Shown here in pieces: positions 1 through 6,885 of a stretch of DNA of 14,093 nt (its first letter is position 1; each line of letters starts with the position of its first letter). The stretch comes from Flavobacteriaceae bacterium (GTDB lineage: Bacteria; Bacteroidota; Bacteroidia; Flavobacteriales; Flavobacteriaceae): the NCBI GenBank assembly GCA_947472705.1, contig CANJDA010000045.1:1-14093 (forward strand), written 5' to 3'. Both the position numbers and the translations under genes were made by a program. Under the pieces are notes generated by a model that had not been told where the DNA came from, searched no databases, and worked only from the letters and a program-made list of their open reading frames with translations.

Positions 1-702
1 ATGCCAGCAATAGTTATTACTTTCTTTTTATTGAAAAGAAAACATATTACTATTTTCGAAAAAAAAAATGCTCCTTTACTTTTATTGGGAATCCTTATTA
101 TAATAAATATACCGAGTTTAATTTCAAATAAAAAACTGTGTTACGATAATAAATTACCTCCAAAAGAATTCCATTCTAATTGGGCTCAACGACAATACTT
201 AGCTCAATTATTAGTTAATGATAATAAGTTAACCAAATTTAATCATCCTAGTTGGGAAGAAACTGATGCTTATTTAGCTAAAAATGGTCCTAATTCTTTA
301 CCTAAATCCACACTTCAAAGTATCTTTTTTGATTTAAAGTTAACCATAATAGAAACTTTTAAAAATTTCTATTATGCTATGTTAGAATCGATAAGACTTA
401 GTGGTTTTCCACTTATTATTGTTTTTATATTTTCGTTTTACACCTTAGTTATTAAAAGAAAATTTGACTATACACAACTTTATATTCCGTTTATTACATT
501 GATGATGTTTATGCTTTTTTGTTTTATCATCATTTATTACATTGAATTACGATGGTTATTACCCATGTTCATCATGACAATAATCTATTTTAGTGAATTA
601 GAAATAAAGGAAAAAATGTCAAAATATATATTCCAAATTAACTATTTAATGTTTTTTGCCATTATGCTTTACGGCACCATAAGAGTGATTCCAAAATTGT
701 AA
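1..702 (+). CDS. C-terminal part of polytopic membrane protein, probable GT-C-type glycosyltransferase (5' partial)
   Basis: The visible 233 residues are a hydrophobic integral membrane protein. Likely membrane segments lie near residues 25-41, 135-151, 161-181, 184-198 and 211-228, with a large polar loop at about 43-130 between the first and second. The sequence RWLLP at residues 184-188, at the start of a helix, resembles the R-Y/W-LLP motif seen late in many GT-C (PMT/ArnT-like) transferases, which use polyprenyl-phosphate sugar donors outside the cytoplasmic membrane. The ATG at base 1 is unlikely to be the real start: only about 11 hydrophobic residues precede a KRK cluster, too short for a helix, so the gene probably begins upstream of the window. 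It is the only plus-strand gene and ends directly against the convergent wecE gene. It could instead be an O-antigen polymerase-like or uncharacterised membrane protein; membrane location is certain, enzyme class is not. Confidence 0.6.
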   Translation: MPAIVITFFLLKRKHITIFEKKNAPLLLLGILIIINIPSLISNKKLCYDNKLPPKEFHSNWAQRQYLAQLLVNDNKLTKFNHPSWEETDAYLAKNGPNSLPKSTLQSIFFDLKLTIIETFKNFYYAMLESIRLSGFPLIIVFIFSFYTLVIKRKFDYTQLYIPFITLMMFMLFCFIIIYYIELRWLLPMFIMTIIYFSELEIKEKMSKYIFQINYLMFFAIMLYGTIRVIPKL

Positions 703-1824
703 TTATCTTATCAATTTATCTATAACTTCATCTATAGGTAATTCATAATACATTGGCAAACGTAATAAACAGTCTGAATATCTATCACATTCTTTCAATT
801 CAGGAATAAATTCATTGTCTTTATTAAACTGACTAAGATGCAAACTTATATAGTGGAACACCGAATGAACACCTTTGCTTTTTAGCTTTTCAATGATTGT
901 AGTTCTTTGTTCTACATTTTTACAAACAATATAAAACATATGTCCATTATTAGTAGCATAATTTGGAATTACTGGTAACTGAATTTCATTATCCAAAGAC
1001 CAATTTTGCAAAACTTCATTATATTTTTCCCAAAGTAATGTTCTTACTTTTTGAATATCCTCTAAGTTTTCTAATTGAGCCCAAAGAAAGGCTGCTATAA
1101 TCTCAGAAGGCAAAAAACTGGAACCAATATCTACCCAACCGTATTTATCAACTTCACCTTTAAAAAAGGCGGAACGATTTGTTCCTTTTTCCCAAATGAT
1201 TTCTGCTCTATCAGCAAATTTTTTATCATTTATTACCAGCATCCCTCCTTCACCTGAGATAATATTTTTAGTTTCATGAAATGAAAAAGCGGCCAAATGC
1301 CCTATTGAACCTAATGGTTTTTTAATTCCATCTCTTCCAGTATAAAAACTGTCAATCGCTTGAGCTGCATCTTCAATAACATATAAATTGTATTGTTGTG
1401 CCAAACTCATAATCTTATCCATATCACAAGCCACTCCAGCATAATGCACTGGAACTATAGCTTTTGTTTTTGAAGTAATAAGGGATTCCAATTTATCTTC
1501 ATCAATACCGGGATGATCAACTTTACTGTCAGCAAAAACAATTTTAGCACCCCTTAAAACAAAAGCATTGGCTGTAGAAACAAAAGTATAAGATGGCATA
1601 ATAACTTCATCACCCTCTTTAATATCAATTAAAATGGCGGCCATTTCAAGAGCATCTGTACAAGATGTCGTTAATAAACATTTGGCAAAACCATATTTTT
1701 GTTCAAAAAAAGATTGACATAATTGGGTATAATAACCATTTCCAGATATTTTGCCTCTAGAAACAGCATCTTCAATGTAGTGGGTTTCCTTTCCTGTAAA
1801 GTAAGGTTTGTTGAATGGTATCAT
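703..1824 (-). CDS. wecE: dTDP-4-amino-4,6-dideoxygalactose transaminase (WecE/RffA)
   Basis: This PLP-dependent enzyme of the DegT/DnrJ/EryC1/StrS family converts dTDP-4-dehydro-6-deoxyglucose to dTDP-4-amino-4,6-dideoxygalactose (dTDP-Fuc4N) with glutamate as amino donor. It is 373 residues long and, as I recall E. coli WecE (about 376), similar along its whole length: an N-terminal MIPFN, GDEVIMPSYTFVSTANAFVL at 71-90, VPVHYAGVACDMD at 124-136, EDAAQ at 151-155 and SFHETKN at 181-187. K186 in that last motif is the expected Schiff-base lysine. Its ATG follows the TAA of the acyltransferase gene with no spacer and in the same frame, indicating translational coupling. It is the last gene of the minus-strand operon. 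With the upstream acyltransferase it forms a Fuc4N-acyl module. The 4-dehydro substrate would need RmlA/RmlB, which are not in the window. Confidence 0.93.
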   Translation of the reverse strand: MIPFNKPYFTGKETHYIEDAVSRGKISGNGYYTQLCQSFFEQKYGFAKCLLTTSCTDALEMAAILIDIKEGDEVIMPSYTFVSTANAFVLRGAKIVFADSKVDHPGIDEDKLESLITSKTKAIVPVHYAGVACDMDKIMSLAQQYNLYVIEDAAQAIDSFYTGRDGIKKPLGSIGHLAAFSFHETKNIISGEGGMLVINDKKFADRAEIIWEKGTNRSAFFKGEVDKYGWVDIGSSFLPSEIIAAFLWAQLENLEDIQKVRTLLWEKYNEVLQNWSLDNEIQLPVIPNYATNNGHMFYIVCKNVEQRTTIIEKLKSKGVHSVFHYISLHLSQFNKDNEFIPELKECDRYSDCLLRLPMYYELPIDEVIDKLIR

Positions 1825-2457
1825 TTATCTAATTAATTTGGCAGGATTCCCAACATACAATCCGTTATTTATAATATCATTTATAACTACTGCTCCGCCA
1901 CCTATTTGAGTTTTTTTAGCAATTTTAATATTATCTATTATAGTAGCATTTATTCCAATAATGCATTGTTCTTCTACCGTAACAAAACCAGCCATTGCCA
2001 CTCTTGGCGATAAAAAACAATGAGACCCAATAGAACTATGATGTGAAATCGAACAGTTAATATTGAGTATGGTGTTGTTATAAATTGTGGCATGAGCATC
2101 AATACTGCAATTAGGATAAATAAAACAGCCTTGATGAACAGTCGCTGTTTTATCTACCCAACAGGTAGAATGAATTATTTTCCCAAAAGGGATTTTATTT
2201 TCAAATTGAGTGTAAACTTCCTTTCTGAAACCAAGATGTTTATAACCAATTCCGATTAAGAGTTCGTCAAAAATTTTGTTTTTATAAGCATCATAAACAT
2301 CGCTTATTTTACCAATTACTTTGTGCCCGTTTATAGTTTTATTCGTAGAGAAATCATCAAAAAAAACAACCTCATCATAATGTTGATCGGTAATAGCAAA
2401 ATGAGCTATTTGCTGTCCTAAATCTCCAGCTCCTATAATAGCAAGGATTCTTTTCAT
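1825..2457 (-). CDS. NeuD/PglD-type sugar N(O)-acyltransferase, left-handed beta-helix
   Basis: At 210 residues this has the standard two-part design of the NeuD/PglD family. Residues 1-90 form a Rossmann-like sugar-nucleotide binding domain with IIGAGDLGQQ at 7-16. From about 95 onward come hexapeptide repeats forming a left-handed beta-helix that binds acetyl-CoA, ending in the usual VGNPAKLI at 202-209. H139 in the SHHSSIG segment (138-144) aligns with the catalytic histidine of PglD-like enzymes. Because wecE follows immediately, the likely acceptor is the 4-amino group of dTDP-Fuc4N. It would then replace the unrelated GNAT enzyme WecD of the enterobacterial pathway. That pairing is inferred from position; the family also acetylates sialic acid and bacillosamine precursors. 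The start codon overlaps the previous gene's stop by one base (TAATG). Confidence 0.85.
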   Translation of the reverse strand: MKRILAIIGAGDLGQQIAHFAITDQHYDEVVFFDDFSTNKTINGHKVIGKISDVYDAYKNKIFDELLIGIGYKHLGFRKEVYTQFENKIPFGKIIHSTCWVDKTATVHQGCFIYPNCSIDAHATIYNNTILNINCSISHHSSIGSHCFLSPRVAMAGFVTVEEQCIIGINATIIDNIKIAKKTQIGGGAVVINDIINNGLYVGNPAKLIR

Positions 2458-3383
2458 TACAAATTAATTTTTGTTTTTATCGAATAAATAGGTCTTCTTT
2501 TAACTTCTTTATAAATTCTTCCAACATATAATGATACTATACCTAAAAAAAACAATTGAAGCCCAAAACCAATAACTATAGCAGCAATTATAGAGGGCCA
2601 GCCTGATTGAAATTGTACAAAACACAGTTTCAAAATCAATAATACAAACAATCCTAAAAAACCAATAATTGAAAATGCAACCCCTAGCCTAACTGCCATT
2701 TTTAAAGGCAACTCTGAAAAGTCAAAAATGGCATCAAAAGCCAATTGCATTTTTTTCTTAAAGTTAAACTTTGTTTTTCCTGCAAAACGCTCTCTTTGAG
2801 CTATTTCAATGGTTTTCCAATTCTTAGAGATGTTAATAAAAATTCCTTCTATAAATCGGTTTGCCTCTTGGTATTTTAAAAACTCTTCGGCAAAACTTCT
2901 ATTAAAAATACGCATAACAGCTATGCCTTTCGGAATGTCTAATCCAGTAAATTTATTTAAAGTGCCCCAAAAAAGTTTAGAGAAAATTTTGTTCAAAAAG
3001 GTATCTTTTTTTTCAGTACGAATGCCCCAAACCAAGTCATATCCTTTCTCAATTTCTTCAATAAATCTTGGTATCTCATTGGGAGGATCTTGCAAATCGG
3101 GATCCATATAAAGCAAATAATTGCCTTTAGCATGGGCTATAGCTGCCGAAATTGCTGCCGCTTTTCCTTGATTGTAGGAGAAAACAACTAGCTTAATTTT
3201 TTCATTTATTTTAGATTGCTCTGTTAAAATAGCAACTGTTTTATCCTTGCTCCCATCGTCAACAAAAACATACTCATAATCCAAAGGAAGCTCGTCTAAA
3301 ACAATTTTAGTTTCTTTAAGAAATTGCAAAATCACTTCCTCCTCATAATAAACCGGAACAACTAATGACAGTAACTTTTTCAA
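2457..3383 (-). CDS. GtrB/DPM1-like GT2, probable polyprenyl-phosphate glycosyltransferase (TTG start)
   Basis: This 308-residue protein has an N-terminal GT-A catalytic domain of family GT2 and two C-terminal membrane helices (about 231-252 and 262-287). Motifs include SLVVPVYYEEE at 6-16, VDDGSKD at 41-47, the metal-binding DPDLQDPP at 94-101, and RERFAGKTKF at 197-206, the signature of GtrB, ArnC and DPM1-like enzymes. These move a sugar from a nucleotide donor to undecaprenyl or dolichyl phosphate for use by GT-C transferases outside the membrane. The start codon is TTG (bases 3381-3383). An in-frame TAA, which ends the HAD gene, lies two codons upstream, and no ATG occurs before the catalytic core, so TTG is the only start that keeps the first beta-strand. 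The neighbouring WecE/acyltransferase pair suggests a Fuc4NAc-type donor, but specificity cannot be read from the sequence. Confidence 0.9.
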   Translation of the reverse strand: MKKLLSLVVPVYYEEEVILQFLKETKIVLDELPLDYEYVFVDDGSKDKTVAILTEQSKINEKIKLVVFSYNQGKAAAISAAIAHAKGNYLLYMDPDLQDPPNEIPRFIEEIEKGYDLVWGIRTEKKDTFLNKIFSKLFWGTLNKFTGLDIPKGIAVMRIFNRSFAEEFLKYQEANRFIEGIFINISKNWKTIEIAQRERFAGKTKFNFKKKMQLAFDAIFDFSELPLKMAVRLGVAFSIIGFLGLFVLLILKLCFVQFQSGWPSIIAAIVIGFGLQLFFLGIVSLYVGRIYKEVKRRPIYSIKTKINL

Positions 3384-3386
3384 TGT

Positions 3387-4031
3387 TTATAGATAATTTA
3401 GAATTTGTTTTAAATCGTTTATAGCGTTCTTAGAGTTAGGGTAAAAGCCTTCTCTATCAATGTGTAACGCATTCATTCCTAACTTCACTGCTGGATCAAC
3501 ATCTAGTTTTAATGAGTCGCCAATATAAAGAATATTTTTGGGTGAAACAGAAATTTTTTCAATGGCTCTTGTATAAAACGCCAATGATGGCTTGGCAATT
3601 CCTTCTTCTTCAGAAACTAAAACGGTGTTGAATATTGGTCCAAAAAAAAGTTGCAATTTTTCTTTTAAACTTGAATTAAAATTGGAAACAATTCCCATTG
3701 GCAAATCAATCTGAGAAAGAATTTGTGTATCTTCATATTTTTCCCAAGGCAAATAAGAACAGCTTGAAAAAATAGCTTCTAGAATAGTTTCATTTGGCAA
3801 AATCCCCAAAGAATAAAGCAACTCTGCATTGAATGTTTTATAAAATTCTCTATTGGTTTTGTCTGGAAAATGAATGATCTCCGAAAGCAGCTTATGTTTT
3901 TGTTTTATGCCTTCCAAAGTTACTTTATATCCGTTTTCCTTAAGTACTTTTAAAATGGATTCATACAAAGCAGGTTTATGCAACAATGTCCCAGAAACAT
4001 CAAATAATATGTATTGAATTTTGCTTTTCAT
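3387..4031 (-). CDS. HAD-superfamily hydrolase-like protein with altered motif I
   Basis: This 214-residue protein has a haloacid dehalogenase (HAD) Rossmann core with an alpha-helical cap at about 18-100. Motif II is the serine in GIVSNF (S116), motif III is K147 in GIAKP, and motif IV is GDSLKLDVD at 171-179. Motif I, FDVSGTLL at 10-17, keeps the nucleophile D11 but has serine (codon TCT) at position 13, where phosphatases carry the second, acid/base aspartate. Non-phosphatase HADs such as haloacid dehalogenase and phosphonatase also replace that residue, so ordinary phosphatase activity is doubtful. Its ATG directly follows the ATP-grasp gene's TAA in the same frame, and its own TAA lies one codon before the TTG of the GtrB gene. 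The tight coupling suggests it works with the ATP-grasp protein; the substrate is unknown. Confidence 0.85.
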   Translation of the reverse strand: MKSKIQYILFDVSGTLLHKPALYESILKVLKENGYKVTLEGIKQKHKLLSEIIHFPDKTNREFYKTFNAELLYSLGILPNETILEAIFSSCSYLPWEKYEDTQILSQIDLPMGIVSNFNSSLKEKLQLFFGPIFNTVLVSEEEGIAKPSLAFYTRAIEKISVSPKNILYIGDSLKLDVDPAVKLGMNALHIDREGFYPNSKNAINDLKQILNYL

Positions 4032-5009
4032 TTAATAAAGAGTTGGATTTGAGTTTTTATTATTCAAATCGTCAAAATTTGTTGCATCTTTATAAATGAT
4101 GTCAAGGTAAATTCGGGTAGCTATTCCGTTTATGGGAGCAATTGTGTCGGGCTCTTGGTCATACAAATATTCTTGAAGCAGGTATTTCACGTCCTGAAAA
4201 CCTAAATTATGACGTATTGAATTTGTGCCAGATATTCTTCCATTAACTTCAAAAGGGAAAATAGTACCGTTCTCATCAACTATACTTTGCAGATTAAAAC
4301 TCCCTCTAATGCCTCCCAAATCAATTATTTTTTGGGCAATATTTTTAAACTCAAAATCATAATTATTGTTAACGATTGTTTGAGAAGTCGTTCCGTTTTC
4401 TAATTGCCTTTCCATTGAAAAAAGTCCGTGTAATTTTCCTTTTTTATTGACATAAACAGCGGTTGTAATCTCTATGCCTTTATGAAGCGGTTGAATCATA
4501 TAATTATCCCCTAACTTTTGAGGAGTTTCAGGATTGATTAGAATTCCTCTTGAACCTCTTCCTTCTCTTGGTTTTGCAATATAGTCAGCACACGAAAAAT
4601 CAAATTCTTTAGGAAGCCATGATTTAGCAAAGGGAATTTTATTTTCAAAAAAACATTTATACGTTAAGTATTTGTCTAAAAATAGTTGAGCCACACTCGC
4701 ATCGCAAACGATTACTTCTGCCTTAATATTATCTTTGTTCACCGCCAAATGATATACTTCATAATCGGTTGATGGGATTATAAGATCAATATTTTCTTTA
4801 GTTATAATTTTGTTTATTTCTGCTATATAATTTTCATCAAATGCGTAAGGAACTTTATAACTTACATCACAAAGATAATTACCAGAAGAGAATTCAGTAA
4901 CATTACAACCTACCACTTTTATAGGCCATTGTAGAGAATTGATATTTCTTAATATTCCTTGTCCTACATTGCCCCCAATTCCGGTTACTAATACTGTTTT
5001 TGACTCCAT
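4032..5009 (-). CDS. ATP-grasp ligase, carbamoyl-phosphate-synthase-like
   Basis: The 325-residue protein begins with a Rossmann-like pre-ATP-grasp domain (VLVTGIGGNVGQGIL, 6-20), as found in carbamoyl-phosphate synthase-like and PylC-like ATP-grasp proteins. The ATP-grasp core follows from about 110. YIAKPREGRGSRGI at 143-156 carries the nucleotide-binding lysine K146, and FEVNGRISG at 253-261 supplies the Mg-binding and catalytic E254, N256 and R258. ATP-grasp enzymes activate a carboxylate as acyl phosphate and join it to an amine or other nucleophile. In this setting it may attach an amino acid or carboxylate to a sugar, but the substrate is not known. The ATG at 5009 lies 22 bases inside the upstream SDR gene and places the Rossmann motif where the family has it. 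It is abutted by the HAD gene, and the catalytic residues look intact. Confidence 0.87.
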   Translation of the reverse strand: MESKTVLVTGIGGNVGQGILRNINSLQWPIKVVGCNVTEFSSGNYLCDVSYKVPYAFDENYIAEINKIITKENIDLIIPSTDYEVYHLAVNKDNIKAEVIVCDASVAQLFLDKYLTYKCFFENKIPFAKSWLPKEFDFSCADYIAKPREGRGSRGILINPETPQKLGDNYMIQPLHKGIEITTAVYVNKKGKLHGLFSMERQLENGTTSQTIVNNNYDFEFKNIAQKIIDLGGIRGSFNLQSIVDENGTIFPFEVNGRISGTNSIRHNLGFQDVKYLLQEYLYDQEPDTIAPINGIATRIYLDIIYKDATNFDDLNNKNSNPTLY

Positions 5010-5845
5010 AATACAACGGCTTTTATCGATTCAATAAATGAATATTCCCGGTTAATTTTTAATTGCTGATTGGTAAAATTGTTATCATAAATAAAACTAG
5101 CTGAAGTATCTTTTCCTTTCAAAACAATTTTGACTTCTGGGATAATTTGAGCAATCATTTGAGCCACTTCCAAATTAGAAAAAGAATGTTTAGCCGTTGC
5201 TAATAATGGCACTTTACTAGAATAACTCGATGCATTACAAAAATACTCAGAGGCTTCTACGGCACTGATATAATTTTGCCTCCGACTGCCATCCCCATAC
5301 ACTGTTATTTCTTTATTTTGAATAGCATCATTGATTATTCTAGGTAAAAAAGTATTGGTTTTCATTCCAACGCCAAATAATGATGAAATACGAACATTTA
5401 CGCCACCTCCATGATGATTATTGACAATGTGTTCGGCCCAAAGTTTTGACATAGCATAGCTATTCTTTGGTAAAACCCCACTTTCTTCCTTTATGATTTT
5501 GTTTGTTAGTTCATAAACCGAAACAGAAGATGCATGAACAATCTTTGAATTTACAAACTTGCTCGAAATTTCTTTAATCAAATGAACATTGGTTTGATAA
5601 ATGCGCTGCAACGTTAATACATCTTCTTCAAAACTAATAACAGAGCCGATAAAATAAATCACTTCAAAAGGCAAATCGGTTTTTATAAACTCATCTATTT
5701 GAATCAGATTGACATTATGCTTAATATTATTTGTATTGAAATGATAAACCTGAAAAACATTATAATCGTTGAACAGCCTTTCATAAATAGCTTGTCCTAA
5801 AATACTATTGGCACCAACAATGGCAATGTTTTTGTTTTGAATCAT
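4988..5845 (-). CDS. NAD(P)-dependent epimerase/dehydratase, extended SDR family
   Basis: A 285-residue extended short-chain dehydrogenase/reductase with an N-terminal Rossmann fold. The nucleotide-binding motif is IVGANSILGQ at 9-18, with serine at the usual middle glycine. The catalytic residues are S107 in HASSVSVY, Y130 and K134 in SYAMSK. A C-terminal substrate-binding part includes VYGDGSRRQNYISAVEAS near 187-204, typical of enzymes acting on nucleotide sugars. Such proteins epimerise, dehydrate or reduce NDP-hexoses; the exact reaction cannot be called. The last 22 bases, including its TAG stop, overlap the start of the ATP-grasp gene in another frame, so the two are almost certainly co-translated. 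It lies 29 bases downstream of a GT2 gene and seems to open the substrate-synthesis half of the operon. Confidence 0.87.
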   Translation of the reverse strand: MIQNKNIAIVGANSILGQAIYERLFNDYNVFQVYHFNTNNIKHNVNLIQIDEFIKTDLPFEVIYFIGSVISFEEDVLTLQRIYQTNVHLIKEISSKFVNSKIVHASSVSVYELTNKIIKEESGVLPKNSYAMSKLWAEHIVNNHHGGGVNVRISSLFGVGMKTNTFLPRIINDAIQNKEITVYGDGSRRQNYISAVEASEYFCNASSYSSKVPLLATAKHSFSNLEVAQMIAQIIPEVKIVLKGKDTSASFIYDNNFTNQQLKINREYSFIESIKAVVLWSQKQY

Positions 5846-5874
5846 TATTTAGATTTAAAGCGAAATTAATAAAA

Positions 5875-6885
5875 CTAAAAGTTGTCATGTTTTGGTTTAT
5901 TAAACCATAAACTAAACCAACCCACAGTTCTTCCAATGCTTTCAGTAAAAGCTTCTCGTCGCTTAATAGTGGTAAATATATTGGAAAATCTGATGATAAT
6001 CAAGAGCCAAACAATAGCATTCCATTTCATTTTAGAAATTAATGATGGCTTAGGGTATTTAATTCTCCAAACATACCAACCGTTTCTTATCACCATTTTA
6101 CCATATTGGTATTTATTTGGTCTTCCTGACTCATCATGAAAATGTGATAATTGAGCGTTAGTATTGATGTATAATTTTCCAGTCTTGGAGAGTCTTAATG
6201 TAAAATCAGCATCTTCATACAATCCATAACCTTCAAAATAGGTTGAGAATTTATGTGTCTCAAAAACATTTTTTTTAAATGAAGAAACACCACCCATCAG
6301 CTGCTCAACTTCATAAATTTTACCAGAAGGAGGTAAAAAACTTACACTTCTACCGTTAGAAAATTCAGGTAAAAAACCTGGGGGTTTATCACTGTCTAAA
6401 CCCAATTTTTTACGCAATACAAATCGACTTCCATCTTCTTTCTTCCATCCATCAAAGGCAAATTCGTTAATTGAAGGCACATAATCTGGTGTTGCTTTTT
6501 CCCATTCCACTTCGTTCGTAATGTAACCTCCAACACCTAGAGCTCCTGGATAAACAGTATACGTTTTTATTAATTCTTCAAAATAGTTCGGTTCTAAAAC
6601 AGTATCATCATCCAAAAAACAAACTACTTCTAAATGATTTGAAACCTTTGAAATACCATAGTTTCGTTGCTTCGTCAAACCCCTTTGCTCCTTTGTAACC
6701 AAAAAATAATGCAAGTTTTTAAATGAATTTTGAGCTATTACTTTTTTTGTTTCATTATCTGTTGAGCCATCAATTATCAATATTTCGTTAGGGTAAAGAG
6801 TTTGATTTTTTACTGAATTCAATAAATCCAGCAAAGGCTTTGGCCTCATATAGGTACATACTATTAATGAAAAAGGATGTCTCAT
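5875..6885 (-). CDS. Glycosyltransferase family 2
   Basis: A 336-residue GT-A fold transferase of family GT2. The first beta-strand is FSLIVCTYMRP (5-15), nucleotide binding is at LIIDGSTDN (36-44), and RGLTKQRNYGI (68-78) is a typical donor-site helix. The metal-binding triad is LDDDT at 91-95. The acceptor-side acidic pair E224-D225 lies in GLYEDADFTLRL (221-232), followed by a histidine-rich SHFHDESGR segment (247-255). A hydrophobic stretch at about 289-306 may touch or anchor to the membrane. It should add one sugar to a lipid-linked repeat unit in the cytoplasm; donor and acceptor are unknown. Its ATG overlaps the stop of the preceding 511-aa GT2 gene by one base (TAATG). Confidence 0.9.
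   Translation of the reverse strand: MRHPFSLIVCTYMRPKPLLDLLNSVKNQTLYPNEILIIDGSTDNETKKVIAQNSFKNLHYFLVTKEQRGLTKQRNYGISKVSNHLEVVCFLDDDTVLEPNYFEELIKTYTVYPGALGVGGYITNEVEWEKATPDYVPSINEFAFDGWKKEDGSRFVLRKKLGLDSDKPPGFLPEFSNGRSVSFLPPSGKIYEVEQLMGGVSSFKKNVFETHKFSTYFEGYGLYEDADFTLRLSKTGKLYINTNAQLSHFHDESGRPNKYQYGKMVIRNGWYVWRIKYPKPSLISKMKWNAIVWLLIIIRFSNIFTTIKRREAFTESIGRTVGWFSLWFNKPKHDNF

Noticed and set aside
1075..1257. Small plus-strand open frame of 60 codons
   Set aside because: It lies wholly within wecE on the opposite strand, has no recognisable protein features, and is explained as a shadow of the conserved gene.
2809..3111. Plus-strand open frame of 100 codons
   Set aside because: It is antisense to the conserved catalytic domain of the GtrB-like gene and its translation shows no domain or start signal.
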